A DNA stretch of 64,000 bases from Schizochytrium sp. TIO01 (GCA_004764695.1 CM015707.1:225440-289439); one strand, 5' to 3'. Positions 1 to 8,646 are shown, counted from the stretch's first letter. Program-made: numbers and translations. The notes: generated from the sequence alone by a model not told the origin.

Positions 1-28
1 TTAATCTGATGCGTGATCAACGACTTTT

Positions 29-47
29 CCCGAGCTTCGTACTCGGG
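29..47. other. Short perfect hairpin
   Basis: A 6-bp stem (CCCGAG/CTCGGG) encloses a 7-base loop and is followed within about 15 bases by a T-rich run. It could end transcription of a gene to the left of the window or be part of the leader of the next gene. The stem is short, so this is weak evidence. Confidence 0.25.
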
Positions 48-204
48 ATTTCGTACTCTTGATTTTTTGTTATTATCTTTGGCAATACAATTCTTTCCTA
101 AACATCTCATTTGAAGATTGAAAAGAAGCTCTCGACAAACCCCAAATCAGCTTGATCATCGTAATTGACAGATAACAGACTAGCAATTTTTTTGAAGGAC
201 AAAA

Positions 205-566
205 ATGAAGAACTCGACGATTCTTCTGCTACTTGTCGGTATAAATAAGCTTTTTTCAACCTTTGGTGATACCTTTAACGCTGAAGAGATAAATTCTTTC
301 CAAGGTAGCACCAGAGAGATAAGTGACGATCCTTATCTAGAGGGTAACCCTCCTCTCGATAATAACCACCCTGATGATTCGGGGATCCCTTCCTCGAAAA
401 TGATAACTCTCGTAAGTGGACTCTAATGAAGTATATGATGTGTTCAATCTACTAATTCGTGGCCCATTTCACTTAAATACAGGTTATTGAAGAGCAACAA
501 TTTGACTGCATGTGTAATAGCACGGATGCTACAGTAACGAATGCACCTACTCTAGGTGATAACTAA
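205..566 (+). CDS. Small secreted protein, gene with one intron
   Basis: Not recognised by family. Read without splicing, the frame stops at 426. A canonical GTAAGT at 412 and an acceptor TACAG ending at 482 remove 71 bases in phase 0. The second exon (483-566) then continues in frame for 27 codons to a TAA, giving about 96 residues. The first 20 residues are a clear signal peptide (KNST, then a run of Leu/Val/Ile). The mature part is acidic, rich in Asn, Asp and Pro, has Cys residues only in exon 2 (CMCNST), and has no membrane span. The expected product is a small secreted or virion-lumen peptide. The splice model is inferred from consensus sites only. Confidence 0.6.
412..482 (+). other. 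Predicted spliceosomal intron
   Basis: It has a 5' site GTAAGT, a branch-point-like TACTAAT at 450-456 and a 3' site TACAG, for a length of 71 bp. Its length is not a multiple of three and it carries an in-frame stop, so it must be spliced for the longer product. TACTAAT matches the fungal/protist branch consensus (TACTAAC) at six of seven bases, about 26 bases before the acceptor, a typical spacing. Confidence 0.6.
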
Positions 567-707
567 GATCTCTAGATGAAATTCAAGGCATCATAAAGAA
601 TAAGAATCATTACAAGTATTCTCTTAGAAATTAAGTAAACCCTAACGGTCCCGTTTGTTTTTGGAGTGGGGGAGGTAGCTTTCTTTTTGTTTTAAAGATA
701 TGACTGA

Positions 708-941
708 TTATGCTTTGGAGTTCTCGGTGACCACATTCGTACTGATGTTGTTTGTGTTATCTTGCTTTTCGAAAAAACTCCCATGAATATAAAACAGAAC
801 CATACCTAGTATGATAGTTGCAGCTATAGACATAGCAATGACCATAGTTCGTTGATCTATAGCTTGCTCATCACCTGAGTCTGTTGCTAAAACAAGAGCA
901 AATAAGTTAGTGAAAACAAACAAGTTTAGATTTTGTGACAT
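708..941 (-). CDS. Small type I membrane protein
   Basis: Not recognised. The frame is open from 986, but the Met at 941 begins a good signal peptide (MSQNLNLFVFTNLFALVLA), so I prefer that start (77 residues); the longer form would have 92. After a short acidic ectodomain (TDSGDEQ) there is one membrane span (roughly TMVIAMSIAATIILGMVLF) and a cytoplasmic Asn/Thr-rich tail. It lies convergent to the intron-containing gene and just downstream of the next gene on the same strand. It may be an envelope or host-membrane protein; function unknown. Confidence 0.5.
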   Translation of the reverse strand: MSQNLNLFVFTNLFALVLATDSGDEQAIDQRTMVIAMSIAATIILGMVLFYIHGSFFEKQDNTNNISTNVVTENSKA

Positions 942-1003
942 CGTATTAGTGTGTGACATACAGTTGGAGAAAGTGTTTTCTTCCATACATATACTTATTG
1001 GAT

Positions 1004-2053
1004 TTATAGTTTCTTTTGCATATCTCTGATTCTAGCAAATAGAGACCTGGCCTTTAATACAGTTGAGACTTCATGTTTATACATCCTAGCCCAAAATCCT
1101 TGATCAATAGGGTTTGTCAGGATGATCTCTTTGCCATTTACATCGTAAGATTGAGCAAGTAAGGACGCTTGCTGTACGTCATCGAAGAGATCCGGGAAGC
1201 TATCATCGTTGATTAATAAGTACGAGGGTCTCTGGATACGAATAGTCGCTCTATTGTTCATAGAGGACACGGTGATTTTTACACCCTTCAGGATATTCTC
1301 TGTAGAGCCCATAATGAAGTCCTCGCCTTTGTAGTTAAGTGCAATACCTACTCCTGAAGAGTACAGTAAAATGTGATAAGACAGACATCTTGGGTCAGGG
1401 AAGGCACGGCCAAACTTCCGAAGATGGATTTTAATATTGTCAATATGTTTCATACTAGAAACTTCAAGTGCATTGCCCAGCTGAGCTAGACTTTCATATA
1501 GTGGAGTTGTGAGATTTCTTTTTGATGATAAGAACGCTTTTACATCTGCTTGGACTTTCCAGAAAGCAGCATTGGTTACTGCACTAGGGGGGTGATGTTC
1601 GGATGTTAAGTCCGAAGAGATTATGTAATCCATTAATAATTCTGGGTGTGCACAAAGGACTGCGAATCCAAATGCGTGGGAACCGTTGTCTTCAAAAATA
1701 GTATCGGAACACTTTTGAGTTTTGTTATTAAGAAGTGTGATAACCCTAACTGTTTTGTCCTCAATGATTGACCTTGAAATAACTTCTGCTGTGTTGTTTT
1801 GAGTTGACGTGATTCCCGCATTCGCGCTTGTTTGGAGCTTTTGCTTTTTGGTAGATGAAACTTTTGAGGTGTTGATTGTTGAGAACTTAGAAAGCTCCTT
1901 TTCAAAGAGGTCAACATTTGCGTCTATATCAATTGGAGGGTTATCTTCTGCGGCCCGTTTTTTCTTCAGTTTTGAATTTGATTTCTTGGTTGTAGCTACT
2001 GACTCTTCGCTGAGGTCAGACTTCTGTTCAACATCTTTCTTTTGTTTTGGCAT
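1004..2053 (-). CDS. Hypothetical protein with lysine-rich N-terminus
   Basis: 349 residues, no family recognised. The first 90 residues are highly charged and low-complexity, with Lys clusters (KKSNSKLKKKR, TKKQK) that would act as nuclear localisation or DNA-binding tails. From about residue 95 the sequence becomes globular with mixed helix and strand, ending in a basic helix (ARSLFARIRDMQKKL). No zinc-binding cysteine pattern and no membrane span is present. A TATATAT sits about 36-42 bases upstream of the start, shared with the divergent heliorhodopsin-like gene. It may be a nuclear or virion-core DNA-binding protein, by inference from composition only. Confidence 0.75.
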   Translation of the reverse strand: MPKQKKDVEQKSDLSEESVATTKKSNSKLKKKRAAEDNPPIDIDANVDLFEKELSKFSTINTSKVSSTKKQKLQTSANAGITSTQNNTAEVISRSIIEDKTVRVITLLNNKTQKCSDTIFEDNGSHAFGFAVLCAHPELLMDYIISSDLTSEHHPPSAVTNAAFWKVQADVKAFLSSKRNLTTPLYESLAQLGNALEVSSMKHIDNIKIHLRKFGRAFPDPRCLSYHILLYSSGVGIALNYKGEDFIMGSTENILKGVKITVSSMNNRATIRIQRPSYLLINDDSFPDLFDDVQQASLLAQSYDVNGKEIILTNPIDQGFWARMYKHEVSTVLKARSLFARIRDMQKKL

Positions 2054-2088
2054 ATTGTCCTCACGCTGTTAGGAAAGCTGGAATCTTT

Positions 2089-2095
2089 TATATAT
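2089..2095. promoter_or_regulatory. TATA box between divergent genes
   Basis: TATATAT lies 36-42 bases upstream of the minus-strand start at 2053 and about 52 bases upstream of the plus-strand start at 2147. The near-palindromic box could serve both genes. The same spacing recurs at other start codons in the window. Confidence 0.45.
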
Positions 2096-2146
2096 GTTCG
2101 GATATTAGATAGCTATTCAGGAAGAGCAAGAGATTAGTGGAAAAAA

Positions 2147-3049
2147 ATGGTCATTCTGTGTCATTGTGTCCCACGACATTTATTGCGAAAAGCTCTATGT
2201 GGGGTTTATGGCGCCCTCTATTCGGTCTTAGGTATAATGATTTTTGTGAGACGTGACCAAGCGCACAACGTAATGGTTTACCACGGGAAAGCGACTATCA
2301 GTTGCTACGAAGAGGGTCTTAGTTGCATTTCAAGCTTTGATGTTATTCCAATGATTCATACCAACGTTTCTTTTATGTTTGGAAGCTGTTTAATTTTAGC
2401 TTCAGTCATAAGTACCTCTGTGACGCTTCTCCATAAGCCATATAGCATTACTAGCTTAAACTACATAGATGCAGTTGTCGTGAACCCACTTCTTACATCT
2501 GCTATAGCTGTAATAACTGGTTCTCAAGAGCTATCAACTGTACTCTTATTGGGTTTAATTTGCTCGATGTATGAATTCGGAATTCTTATTCATGACATGG
2601 CATACTGGTCAGGTGAATACACATCAAAATATAACTTCAAAGCTCGAGTTCTATTATTGTTAGTACTTGCCGGAATTACGTGGGCCTTGATTTTGGCTGC
2701 CCTCTTTGAGTTTTGGACTGAAAGCAACATGCCAGGGTTTATTCCTGGGATTGGGGTAGTTGGTTTTTTATATACTGCTCTGATTAGATATCTTCATGTC
2801 TATCAATTCTATAGTGTCATTCCAGCCAAAATAAGACGCTATAGAGTTAATAGTATCAATTCATCGGAGGTAGTTCCTCTGAATGCCTCCAAAATGGTGC
2901 CAAGTCGATACGAAGTCATGGTGAGAGAAGAGAAGGATGTCTTGGAGTGGTACGAAGAGTGGAGAGAGTTTTTGAACTTCATCAGTCGTTTTACAATGGT
3001 CCTTATGTTTTACATCGGGACCTCTGAAACGGAAATAGAGTACATCTGA
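2147..3049 (+). CDS. Heliorhodopsin-like seven-helix membrane protein
   Basis: 300 residues with about seven hydrophobic segments (near residues 13-34, 74-95, 106-124, 129-149, 167-188, 197-220 and 274-291). The order, the Y-I-D before helix 3, the small-residue helix 3, the MYEFGIL helix 4 and the PGF at the start of helix 6 resemble heliorhodopsins, light-sensing retinal proteins known in mirusviruses and some algal viruses. The expected retinal-binding Lys in the last helix is not seen: aligned on the terminal Gly, Arg281 (ISRFTMVLMF) falls at that place. If so, it cannot form the Schiff base and may be a non-photoactive relative. The helix 6-7 loop is long (about 50 residues). The family call is by eye and moderate. 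Confidence 0.5.
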   Translation: MVILCHCVPRHLLRKALCGVYGALYSVLGIMIFVRRDQAHNVMVYHGKATISCYEEGLSCISSFDVIPMIHTNVSFMFGSCLILASVISTSVTLLHKPYSITSLNYIDAVVVNPLLTSAIAVITGSQELSTVLLLGLICSMYEFGILIHDMAYWSGEYTSKYNFKARVLLLLVLAGITWALILAALFEFWTESNMPGFIPGIGVVGFLYTALIRYLHVYQFYSVIPAKIRRYRVNSINSSEVVPLNASKMVPSRYEVMVREEKDVLEWYEEWREFLNFISRFTMVLMFYIGTSETEIEYI

Positions 3050-3124
3050 AATGTTTCCCTAGGAAAAATGGAAATATATAATCATTTTTTGATAGTTTAG
3101 AATTTGGAGAAAGGTTTACAAAGA

Positions 3125-3403
3125 ATGCGGGTTTACGAGGAGAAAGTAGTTAGACTTATATCACCTGATCAAATAGCCATGGGGGTATCCATCATTTCGG
3201 TCATTCTTCTCCTCTTGTTTGCTGCGTTTGTACTACGAAATGAAAGACGAAAAAACATGATAAGGTTGATCGAAAAAGAGCATGAAGAGGAAGAAACTGG
3301 AGAGTTCTACGATGCTTTGCAACATAACAAGGAGAAGCTTTCGGAAGAAAGCGATTCAGAAAGCGACCCTGGTGTTGAAGTGGAAAACAAAAAGACGAAC
3401 TAA
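3125..3403 (+). CDS. Small single-span membrane protein
   Basis: 92 residues from the first ATG in frame (a TTG at 3104 is also in frame but no reason supports it). A short N-terminus is followed by one membrane span near residues 19-38 (MGVSIISVILLLLFAAFVL) and a charged cytoplasmic tail rich in Glu, Lys and Ser with acidic SDSESD phosphorylation-like sites. A TATATAA motif lies about 50 bases upstream at 3073. It follows the heliorhodopsin-like gene by about 75 bases on the same strand. Function unknown. Confidence 0.65.
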   Translation: MRVYEEKVVRLISPDQIAMGVSIISVILLLLFAAFVLRNERRKNMIRLIEKEHEEEETGEFYDALQHNKEKLSEESDSESDPGVEVENKKTN

Positions 3404-3405
3404 GA

Positions 3406-3645
3406 TCACACTTTCAAGGTCTTAGGCTTTCGTTCTTCCATCAACACTTCAAGTTTCCGTTTCGGTACATCAGTGTCTCTCGATTTGACCGAGCGCAGAA
3501 GCTCCAAGATCCAGTTTTGAACATGTCTTTGCTTTGAGATAAGTTCTTCAATAGTTATATTTAAAGCTTCAAGGTTGTTATCAGTTTCATTATGTGGTAA
3601 AATGGAAAAAGAAGACGGAGAACTATCACTTGAGGAGTGGGTCAT
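3406..3645 (-). CDS. Hypothetical small basic protein
   Basis: 79 residues from the inner Met (MTHSSSDSS); the frame is open to a Met at 3708, which would give 100. The N-terminus is Ser-rich and the rest is predicted helical with a strongly basic end (KRKLEVLMEERKPKTLKV). It ends two bases from the stop of the preceding plus-strand gene and its 5' end overlaps, head to head, the 5' end of the plus-strand gene at 3602. Such compact packing is normal in this window, but one of the two overlapping frames could be spurious. Confidence 0.4.
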   Translation of the reverse strand: MTHSSSDSSPSSFSILPHNETDNNLEALNITIEELISKQRHVQNWILELLRSVKSRDTDVPKRKLEVLMEERKPKTLKV

Positions 3646-3934
3646 GTCAAGGTTCGGTATAAATTCTTTAATAGATACAGAAGTTATTGCGAATTTTATT
3701 GAGCCCAAGGAATCTCAAAAGATTGCTTTACAAGAGATATTAGAGGGTTTGGAAGACAGTAGTGATCTTCTATGGATTATACTTTACAATATTATTGAGA
3801 AGCGTCGTTACAACGGACTCGAGTTATCAAAAAAGGCTAAGATTTTTCTTACGCAATTGAGATTTGAATTTCAGAAAGTTAAGACACAACTGATTGTATA
3901 TGATGACATCAGAAATTTATGGCTAATTTCTTAA
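3602..3934 (+). CDS. Hypothetical acidic protein
   Basis: 110 residues from the ATG at 3602 (upstream open codons have no ATG). Glu/Asp-rich N-terminal half (EDGELSLEEW), then a predicted helical segment and a Lys-rich C-terminal half; no known motif. The stop overlaps the 3' end of the kinase gene on the opposite strand by 12 bases. Its first 44-107 bases are antisense to the minus-strand gene at 3406. The amino-acid composition is typical of a real protein. Function unknown. Confidence 0.5.
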   Translation: MEKEDGELSLEEWVMSRFGINSLIDTEVIANFIEPKESQKIALQEILEGLEDSSDLLWIILYNIIEKRRYNGLELSKKAKIFLTQLRFEFQKVKTQLIVYDDIRNLWLIS

Positions 3935-5446
3935 AAACAAGTTCTTGAATCCATTAAATACACTTTTAGCAAAGTTCGCAATGTTCTTGGTTTTGGGTAG
4001 TTCCTGTGATGTCGAGAGTACAATCGTCGGTGGGGTAAGTCCAATGTAACCAGTGGTTTCGTCAGGAACTAGTTCTTCGTTGTATAATGTTTTGAATAAT
4101 CGCTTCCGCACTCCTTCAGCTGTTTTAAGTGTGGAGTCAGTGAATAAAAAGAGTTCTTCCATAGAGTTTTTGAATGATTCAAAATTGACTTGATCAAACT
4201 CAGCTTCAGCATCACTTTCATTTGATGATAGAGTATTCTTGATCACGTTAACCTGTTTGATATCCAAATCACCAAAAAAGTTATTTTCCGTATTAATCAA
4301 GTCTTGAATTTGCTTGCAAGTTGGTCTTTCCTCAGCATTAACCAACAACATCCTTTTGACCAACTGACTAATAGGAGGGTAATTTTTCTCAATGTATTTT
4401 TTTTTCTTCACATAACTGTCCATGTTTCTTAGTAATGAAGATTCGATTTCCAGGATCATCGTATCTGCAGTTTCTTTACGGAATAGTTGTGACTGGAGAC
4501 ACATTTCAGCGAACACACATGCTGCCGCCCATGTGTCTACATTCGATGTATAATCAATAGACCCTCTAAGGAGTTCTGGAGCCATATAGATTGATGTTCC
4601 AACATAGTCTGTCTCATCATATAGTTTTCTGTTTTTGCTATTCAAAGTCAGTGTAGCAAGTCCAAAATCAGCTATGATTGCCCTATTCGAAATAGTATCA
4701 ATAAGAATATTCTCGGGTTTGATATCACCGTGGATGAAGTCGTGAGCATGTAAAAATGCAAGTCCTGAGATAATGTCGATTGAAATATTCAAGACATTAT
4801 CTTGGGAAATCATTTCTGTAGATAAGTAAATAAATTTGTCTAAAGAAATGTCTAGTTTCGGCAAGACTGTGATTGACGGGTACTGAGCTGGTTCCAGGCC
4901 AAGTGTAAATGTGTAGTTCAATTTGTCAGTCCAAAATGCAATAGAACGAAGAAGGTTCTTGTGAGTCATCTTTGTCATGATAAATATTTCTGAAGCTTGA
5001 TATGTGAATTCTCTCATTTCGTTTGCTGACTTAAAGACTATAGTTTTTGCACCAGTTTTTGAAGTAATAGTTTTAAAGCGTGGTATATTCTCAGTTGCTT
5101 GGAGTTCAACAATAAGATTCTCAAAAACCCTGGCCTTTGAAATCAGCGAGTATTCGGAACTCATAAGTACGTTGACGCTTTCAGTACCGAGAACAATATT
5201 CGTGGAGGTATGTTTGGAATTTCTATTATTAACATCAAGAAATCTTGCATCTTTGTTAGCGTATTTGATTGTCGGAATATTTGAAAAAATAGAATTGTCC
5301 AACACCCCCATATTGATTTTAAGAACATAGTTTGAATCTTTCAGTTCAAAAACTTGTCCGAAATTCCCTTTTCCAATAACATCACCAACTTTAAGTTTTT
5401 TTAATTTATTGTTGTCATCATAAAACTCGACAGTTTCCATTTCCAT
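3923..5446 (-). CDS. Serine/threonine protein kinase
   Basis: 507 residues. The kinase domain spans roughly residues 18-375. It has the Gly-rich loop GKGNFG (25-30), the ATP-binding Lys43 in VLKI, the catalytic loop HGDIKPEN (about 237-244), the Mg-binding DFG (about 262) and an APE motif in MAPELL. The HRD Arg is replaced by Gly, so it is a non-RD kinase that probably does not need activation-loop phosphorylation. An unusually long insert (about residues 50-160) follows the N-lobe Lys. The last 120 residues are an acidic, Ser-rich tail without known domains. It would phosphorylate viral or host proteins; targets unknown. A symmetric TATA lies upstream, shared with the protease gene. Confidence 0.9.
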   Translation of the reverse strand: MEMETVEFYDDNNKLKKLKVGDVIGKGNFGQVFELKDSNYVLKINMGVLDNSIFSNIPTIKYANKDARFLDVNNRNSKHTSTNIVLGTESVNVLMSSEYSLISKARVFENLIVELQATENIPRFKTITSKTGAKTIVFKSANEMREFTYQASEIFIMTKMTHKNLLRSIAFWTDKLNYTFTLGLEPAQYPSITVLPKLDISLDKFIYLSTEMISQDNVLNISIDIISGLAFLHAHDFIHGDIKPENILIDTISNRAIIADFGLATLTLNSKNRKLYDETDYVGTSIYMAPELLRGSIDYTSNVDTWAAACVFAEMCLQSQLFRKETADTMILEIESSLLRNMDSYVKKKKYIEKNYPPISQLVKRMLLVNAEERPTCKQIQDLINTENNFFGDLDIKQVNVIKNTLSSNESDAEAEFDQVNFESFKNSMEELFLFTDSTLKTAEGVRKRLFKTLYNEELVPDETTGYIGLTPPTIVLSTSQELPKTKNIANFAKSVFNGFKNLFLRN

Positions 5447-5509
5447 TTTCCCCCTTTATTTTTATTCTGAGTAGCGATCTGATTTCTTCTATGTTAAAAT
5501 TCATTCCAA

Positions 5510-5518
5510 TATATAATT
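5510..5518. promoter_or_regulatory. TATA box centred between kinase and protease genes
   Basis: TATATAATT sits almost exactly 65 bases from both the minus-strand kinase start (5446) and the plus-strand protease start (5581). The arrangement suggests one bidirectional promoter. Confidence 0.4.
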
Positions 5519-5580
5519 ATTAACCTACTTCAATTTAATGCGCGAAAGTTTCATCTTCAAACAGATACAAAGAAAGAAGG

Positions 5581-6120
5581 ATGAATGATAATAGACCCAA
5601 TGATATTCTCGTCTATGGGTGTGCTTATACACCACTTTATGGAGAATCTGATACCTATGAGTCAACGCTTTTTAAGGACAACGAGATGACGTCTTCGTTT
5701 GCTGACCAGGTTAAAAATTTACCTGTCTTTATTGAACATGATACTGGGCATCAAATAGGTAAAGTACATGATGCCTTTATTAATGAAAGACGCCAGCTTA
5801 TGACATTGCTCCACATTTATGGTAATCCAATAGTCAATGAACTCTTGCCTCCAACTCTTTCTAAAGATCCAACGAGTGGGGAAGGGTACTACAACGCCCT
5901 CTCATTGGGAAATGATGTAGGCTTACAGAGAAGCGAGGATTACAATCTTAAAGTTGTAAACAACATTCCTTCTGAGGTCTCACTTGTTATGAGTGGTAAC
6001 CGACCCATGACAGAGATCGAAGACTACTGGTTGCTTCCTCACCAAGTCCAAGTTCATGATTATATAGAGAAGTATTTGCCGAACTATCTTCGTAAAAGTA
6101 GTCGCTCTAAATATTGGTAA
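5581..6120 (+). CDS. Herpesvirus/mirusvirus-type capsid maturation protease
   Basis: 179 residues, about the size of an assemblin catalytic domain. Visible motifs are LPVFIEHD with the candidate catalytic His53 followed by IGKV, and YNALSLGN with the candidate nucleophile Ser108, in the order and with the spacing of the herpesvirus assemblin / phage prohead protease fold. The third motif (PSEVSLVMSGNRP) aligns with the strand carrying the second His in herpesviruses, but here Glu132 falls at that position, as is thought for some phage prohead proteases. In this family the enzyme cleaves the internal scaffold and itself during capsid maturation. No scaffold domain is fused to it. The family is inferred from motifs; a profile search would settle it. 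The gene is the main argument for a herpes-type HK97 capsid. Confidence 0.7.
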   Translation: MNDNRPNDILVYGCAYTPLYGESDTYESTLFKDNEMTSSFADQVKNLPVFIEHDTGHQIGKVHDAFINERRQLMTLLHIYGNPIVNELLPPTLSKDPTSGEGYYNALSLGNDVGLQRSEDYNLKVVNNIPSEVSLVMSGNRPMTEIEDYWLLPHQVQVHDYIEKYLPNYLRKSSRSKYW

Positions 6121-8533
6121 TTGTTTTTGTTAACCTCCGTTTCTTTTTCTTTAGCCAAGTCCCGTCGAGCCCATCCTCTCCATATTCAAACTGAATAACT
6201 TGGTTTGTACTTGTATTCATAACAGATCTGATTCTCGAGTCCCCTGTTGAGTCTCGGATAATAAGTGGTTCCAATGTTTTAACCATACGTCTATACTGCG
6301 CACCAGTGACAGATGTCTTACAAGAGGTGTCTATTATTCCTATCCTACCACCCATGGCGTGGAAAAAGAATTCATGTGGCTTCAATCCTTTTATAAAAGA
6401 ACTCTTTACAAATCCTTTTGATTCTATTCTGTTGTCGAACGCTGTAAAGTGTGGTAGAGTTCTATTCTTAAAGCGCTCACTAATCCTACCTTCCTCTTCT
6501 ATTTGAATTCCAACGACGCGTGTAATCTGATTAAAGTTACTGACAGTCCCTTTGGATCCTGATTCTATTGCTGCAAGAAGACTGTTGTTTTCGGCTGAAC
6601 AACCAGCTGGTGCTTTTAATTTTGTAAGTTCCGAAAGAGCGTCACATAGTTCACCTTCCTGCCGTGTTGTCCATCGATCTTGCTGTTGCGCAAGAACTGT
6701 GTCGAGGGCATCGTAGTGAATAGGAAGACTGTTGGAGACAATGCAGTCTGAAACCCCAATGGAGAAGCCGTGAATATCTAGAAAGGCGGTTGCAGCGCGT
6801 TGCATCATATGGATAAATTTTGCAGCGGCTTTGTGACCTTTTCTAAGATAAATGTGATGAATGACTGAGTTGTCAGCAGTACCAACAATCGATTTGTTCA
6901 TAACTCCAAAAATGACTTTATTGTTTTGAATCAGAAAGGTGTCTTCGTTAGCAGAGTAGCGATAGAGATGAACGTCGACAGCTCGCAATGCCTTTTCAAG
7001 AATAAAATTCCCAGGAAACATTTTTTTTGAATCACAACAAGAACAAAAATCTTCTTCAAGCTCTCGATCCTCCAGTGTCAACCCCATTGCATAAACTATA
7101 CTCATCGTGTCTACTTCGGAAAGGATTTCCTTTGATAGGAGAAAACATCCTAACAAAGAATCCTGAGTTAGACCGATCAACGGTTTGGATGCTTGCGAAC
7201 TGACTATATTTGTGCTTGCAAGCATTAGTTCTTCAAGTTCTGCTCGACTTTCTAGATCTTGCGGAACATGAATATTAATTTCGTCACCATCAGAGTCAGC
7301 ATTCAAGGTAATCATCGTACTGTAATTAAGTCTAAATGTTTGACAAGGGAAAATGCGAATAGAGCAAGCAATTATTGAACCCCTATGGAGCGTTGGCTGT
7401 CTGTTCACAGCAACGACATCGCCGTTACATAAACATCGTTCTACAACATCACCTACCTCGAGCAGTACTGAATTCAAAGGGACAATGTTCATGTCGTAGC
7501 GCTGATTTGAATCCCCCTTTTTAAGTAGATACTTTATTTTGTAAGACTTCAAAGTATGCATATTGTAGTGATTTATTCTCATAGGAATTGTAAGATTTTG
7601 AGCAACTGACTCTGGAATCCCGACCTCATTAATTCCAAGTTGTGGGTCTCCCGAAAGTACAGTCCGTGCTGAGAATTCAACTCTCTTCCCCATAAGATTC
7701 TGGCGGAGACGCCCTTCCTTGCCATCGATCCTCTGTCTTATCCCACCATTCGTTAGAACATGCGACCTCAAATTAGAGTTGGTATTGTTAACGTTGAACA
7801 GCACATCTATACTGTTCTGCAAATCAGCATGGTATTCATCAGCAAGTTTGGGATCCTGAGCTTTTATATGCAGTCTTAGGTTATTCTTTAAGATCATGAC
7901 GTAAAGGCGAGTAAGGGGGTCAGGGCGCCATTCGCCTTTCGATAAATTAGGCCGCCTAGCTATCGTTGGTAGAACTATTAAATTATGAATAAACATCCCA
8001 TCAGTAATATCTTGGTATCTTGTAAAGTGTGGAAAAACCTGGATGTATTCGCTTCGAGGAATTTTAGCTAAAAGATTGTGAAGTTCACTTATCGTTACTG
8101 GAACTTGATTTGTTTTCCACTCGAACTTGAACTTTAGACCTTTTTGGTGGAAAGAAGCATTCCTCGCGTGGATAGTACTTAGGTGTATTTTGCTTGGGAC
8201 ACCTGAATCGCAGTGACACGAAGATGCTACCTTGAAACACTTGAGGCAGAAACTCGTCAGGGCTAATTTCATTGTTGTCTCAAGAAAAATTGGGTTAATG
8301 CAAGGGGCCGCTAATTTAATGTATCCGTGGTGACCTAGACACTTTGCCCCAAACTGCTTACATGTCCCACATTCAACGTTCCAAAACGCACCTAAACGAG
8401 TATCATGGAGTGAATTGTTCTTCTCAAAGACAACATTAGTCATCGGATTGCGGATTTCAACTACTGCTATAGACTCTGCGATCTCATGGCGACTTGGGCA
8501 ATCAAAAAGAATGTGATCAATCTCCTTATCCAT
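6107..8533 (-). CDS. DNA-directed RNA polymerase largest subunit, A' part
   Basis: 808 residues, matching the N-terminal two thirds of Rpb1 / archaeal Rpo1N. Present are the clamp zinc site (Cys55, Cys58, Cys65, His68 in CxxC..CLGHHG), a switch/lid region with GKEGRLRQNLMGKRVEFSARTV, the metal-binding loop NADSDGDE near residues 411-418 (three Asp kept; the usual Phe is Ser), the funnel, and the bridge-helix start (TGAQYRRMVKTLEPL). The protein stops after QFEYGEDGLDG, exactly where archaeal A' ends, so the jaw and trigger loop must lie in a separate A'' gene outside the window. It ends in a Lys/Arg-rich tail and overlaps the protease gene by 14 bases tail to tail. It is the catalytic core of a viral transcription enzyme. 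Confidence 0.93.
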   Translation of the reverse strand: MDKEIDHILFDCPSRHEIAESIAVVEIRNPMTNVVFEKNNSLHDTRLGAFWNVECGTCKQFGAKCLGHHGYIKLAAPCINPIFLETTMKLALTSFCLKCFKVASSCHCDSGVPSKIHLSTIHARNASFHQKGLKFKFEWKTNQVPVTISELHNLLAKIPRSEYIQVFPHFTRYQDITDGMFIHNLIVLPTIARRPNLSKGEWRPDPLTRLYVMILKNNLRLHIKAQDPKLADEYHADLQNSIDVLFNVNNTNSNLRSHVLTNGGIRQRIDGKEGRLRQNLMGKRVEFSARTVLSGDPQLGINEVGIPESVAQNLTIPMRINHYNMHTLKSYKIKYLLKKGDSNQRYDMNIVPLNSVLLEVGDVVERCLCNGDVVAVNRQPTLHRGSIIACSIRIFPCQTFRLNYSTMITLNADSDGDEINIHVPQDLESRAELEELMLASTNIVSSQASKPLIGLTQDSLLGCFLLSKEILSEVDTMSIVYAMGLTLEDRELEEDFCSCCDSKKMFPGNFILEKALRAVDVHLYRYSANEDTFLIQNNKVIFGVMNKSIVGTADNSVIHHIYLRKGHKAAAKFIHMMQRAATAFLDIHGFSIGVSDCIVSNSLPIHYDALDTVLAQQQDRWTTRQEGELCDALSELTKLKAPAGCSAENNSLLAAIESGSKGTVSNFNQITRVVGIQIEEEGRISERFKNRTLPHFTAFDNRIESKGFVKSSFIKGLKPHEFFFHAMGGRIGIIDTSCKTSVTGAQYRRMVKTLEPLIIRDSTGDSRIRSVMNTSTNQVIQFEYGEDGLDGTWLKKKKRRLTKTITNI

Positions 8534-8646
8534 AATGGTTAATTCATTTATTGGCTTCTTGCCAATACTGTTAAATATTTCGCAGACCCTGAAAAAGGTG
8601 TATTGGGAAAAAAAAGAAAGAGAAAAGAATAGAATAGAAAAGAATA

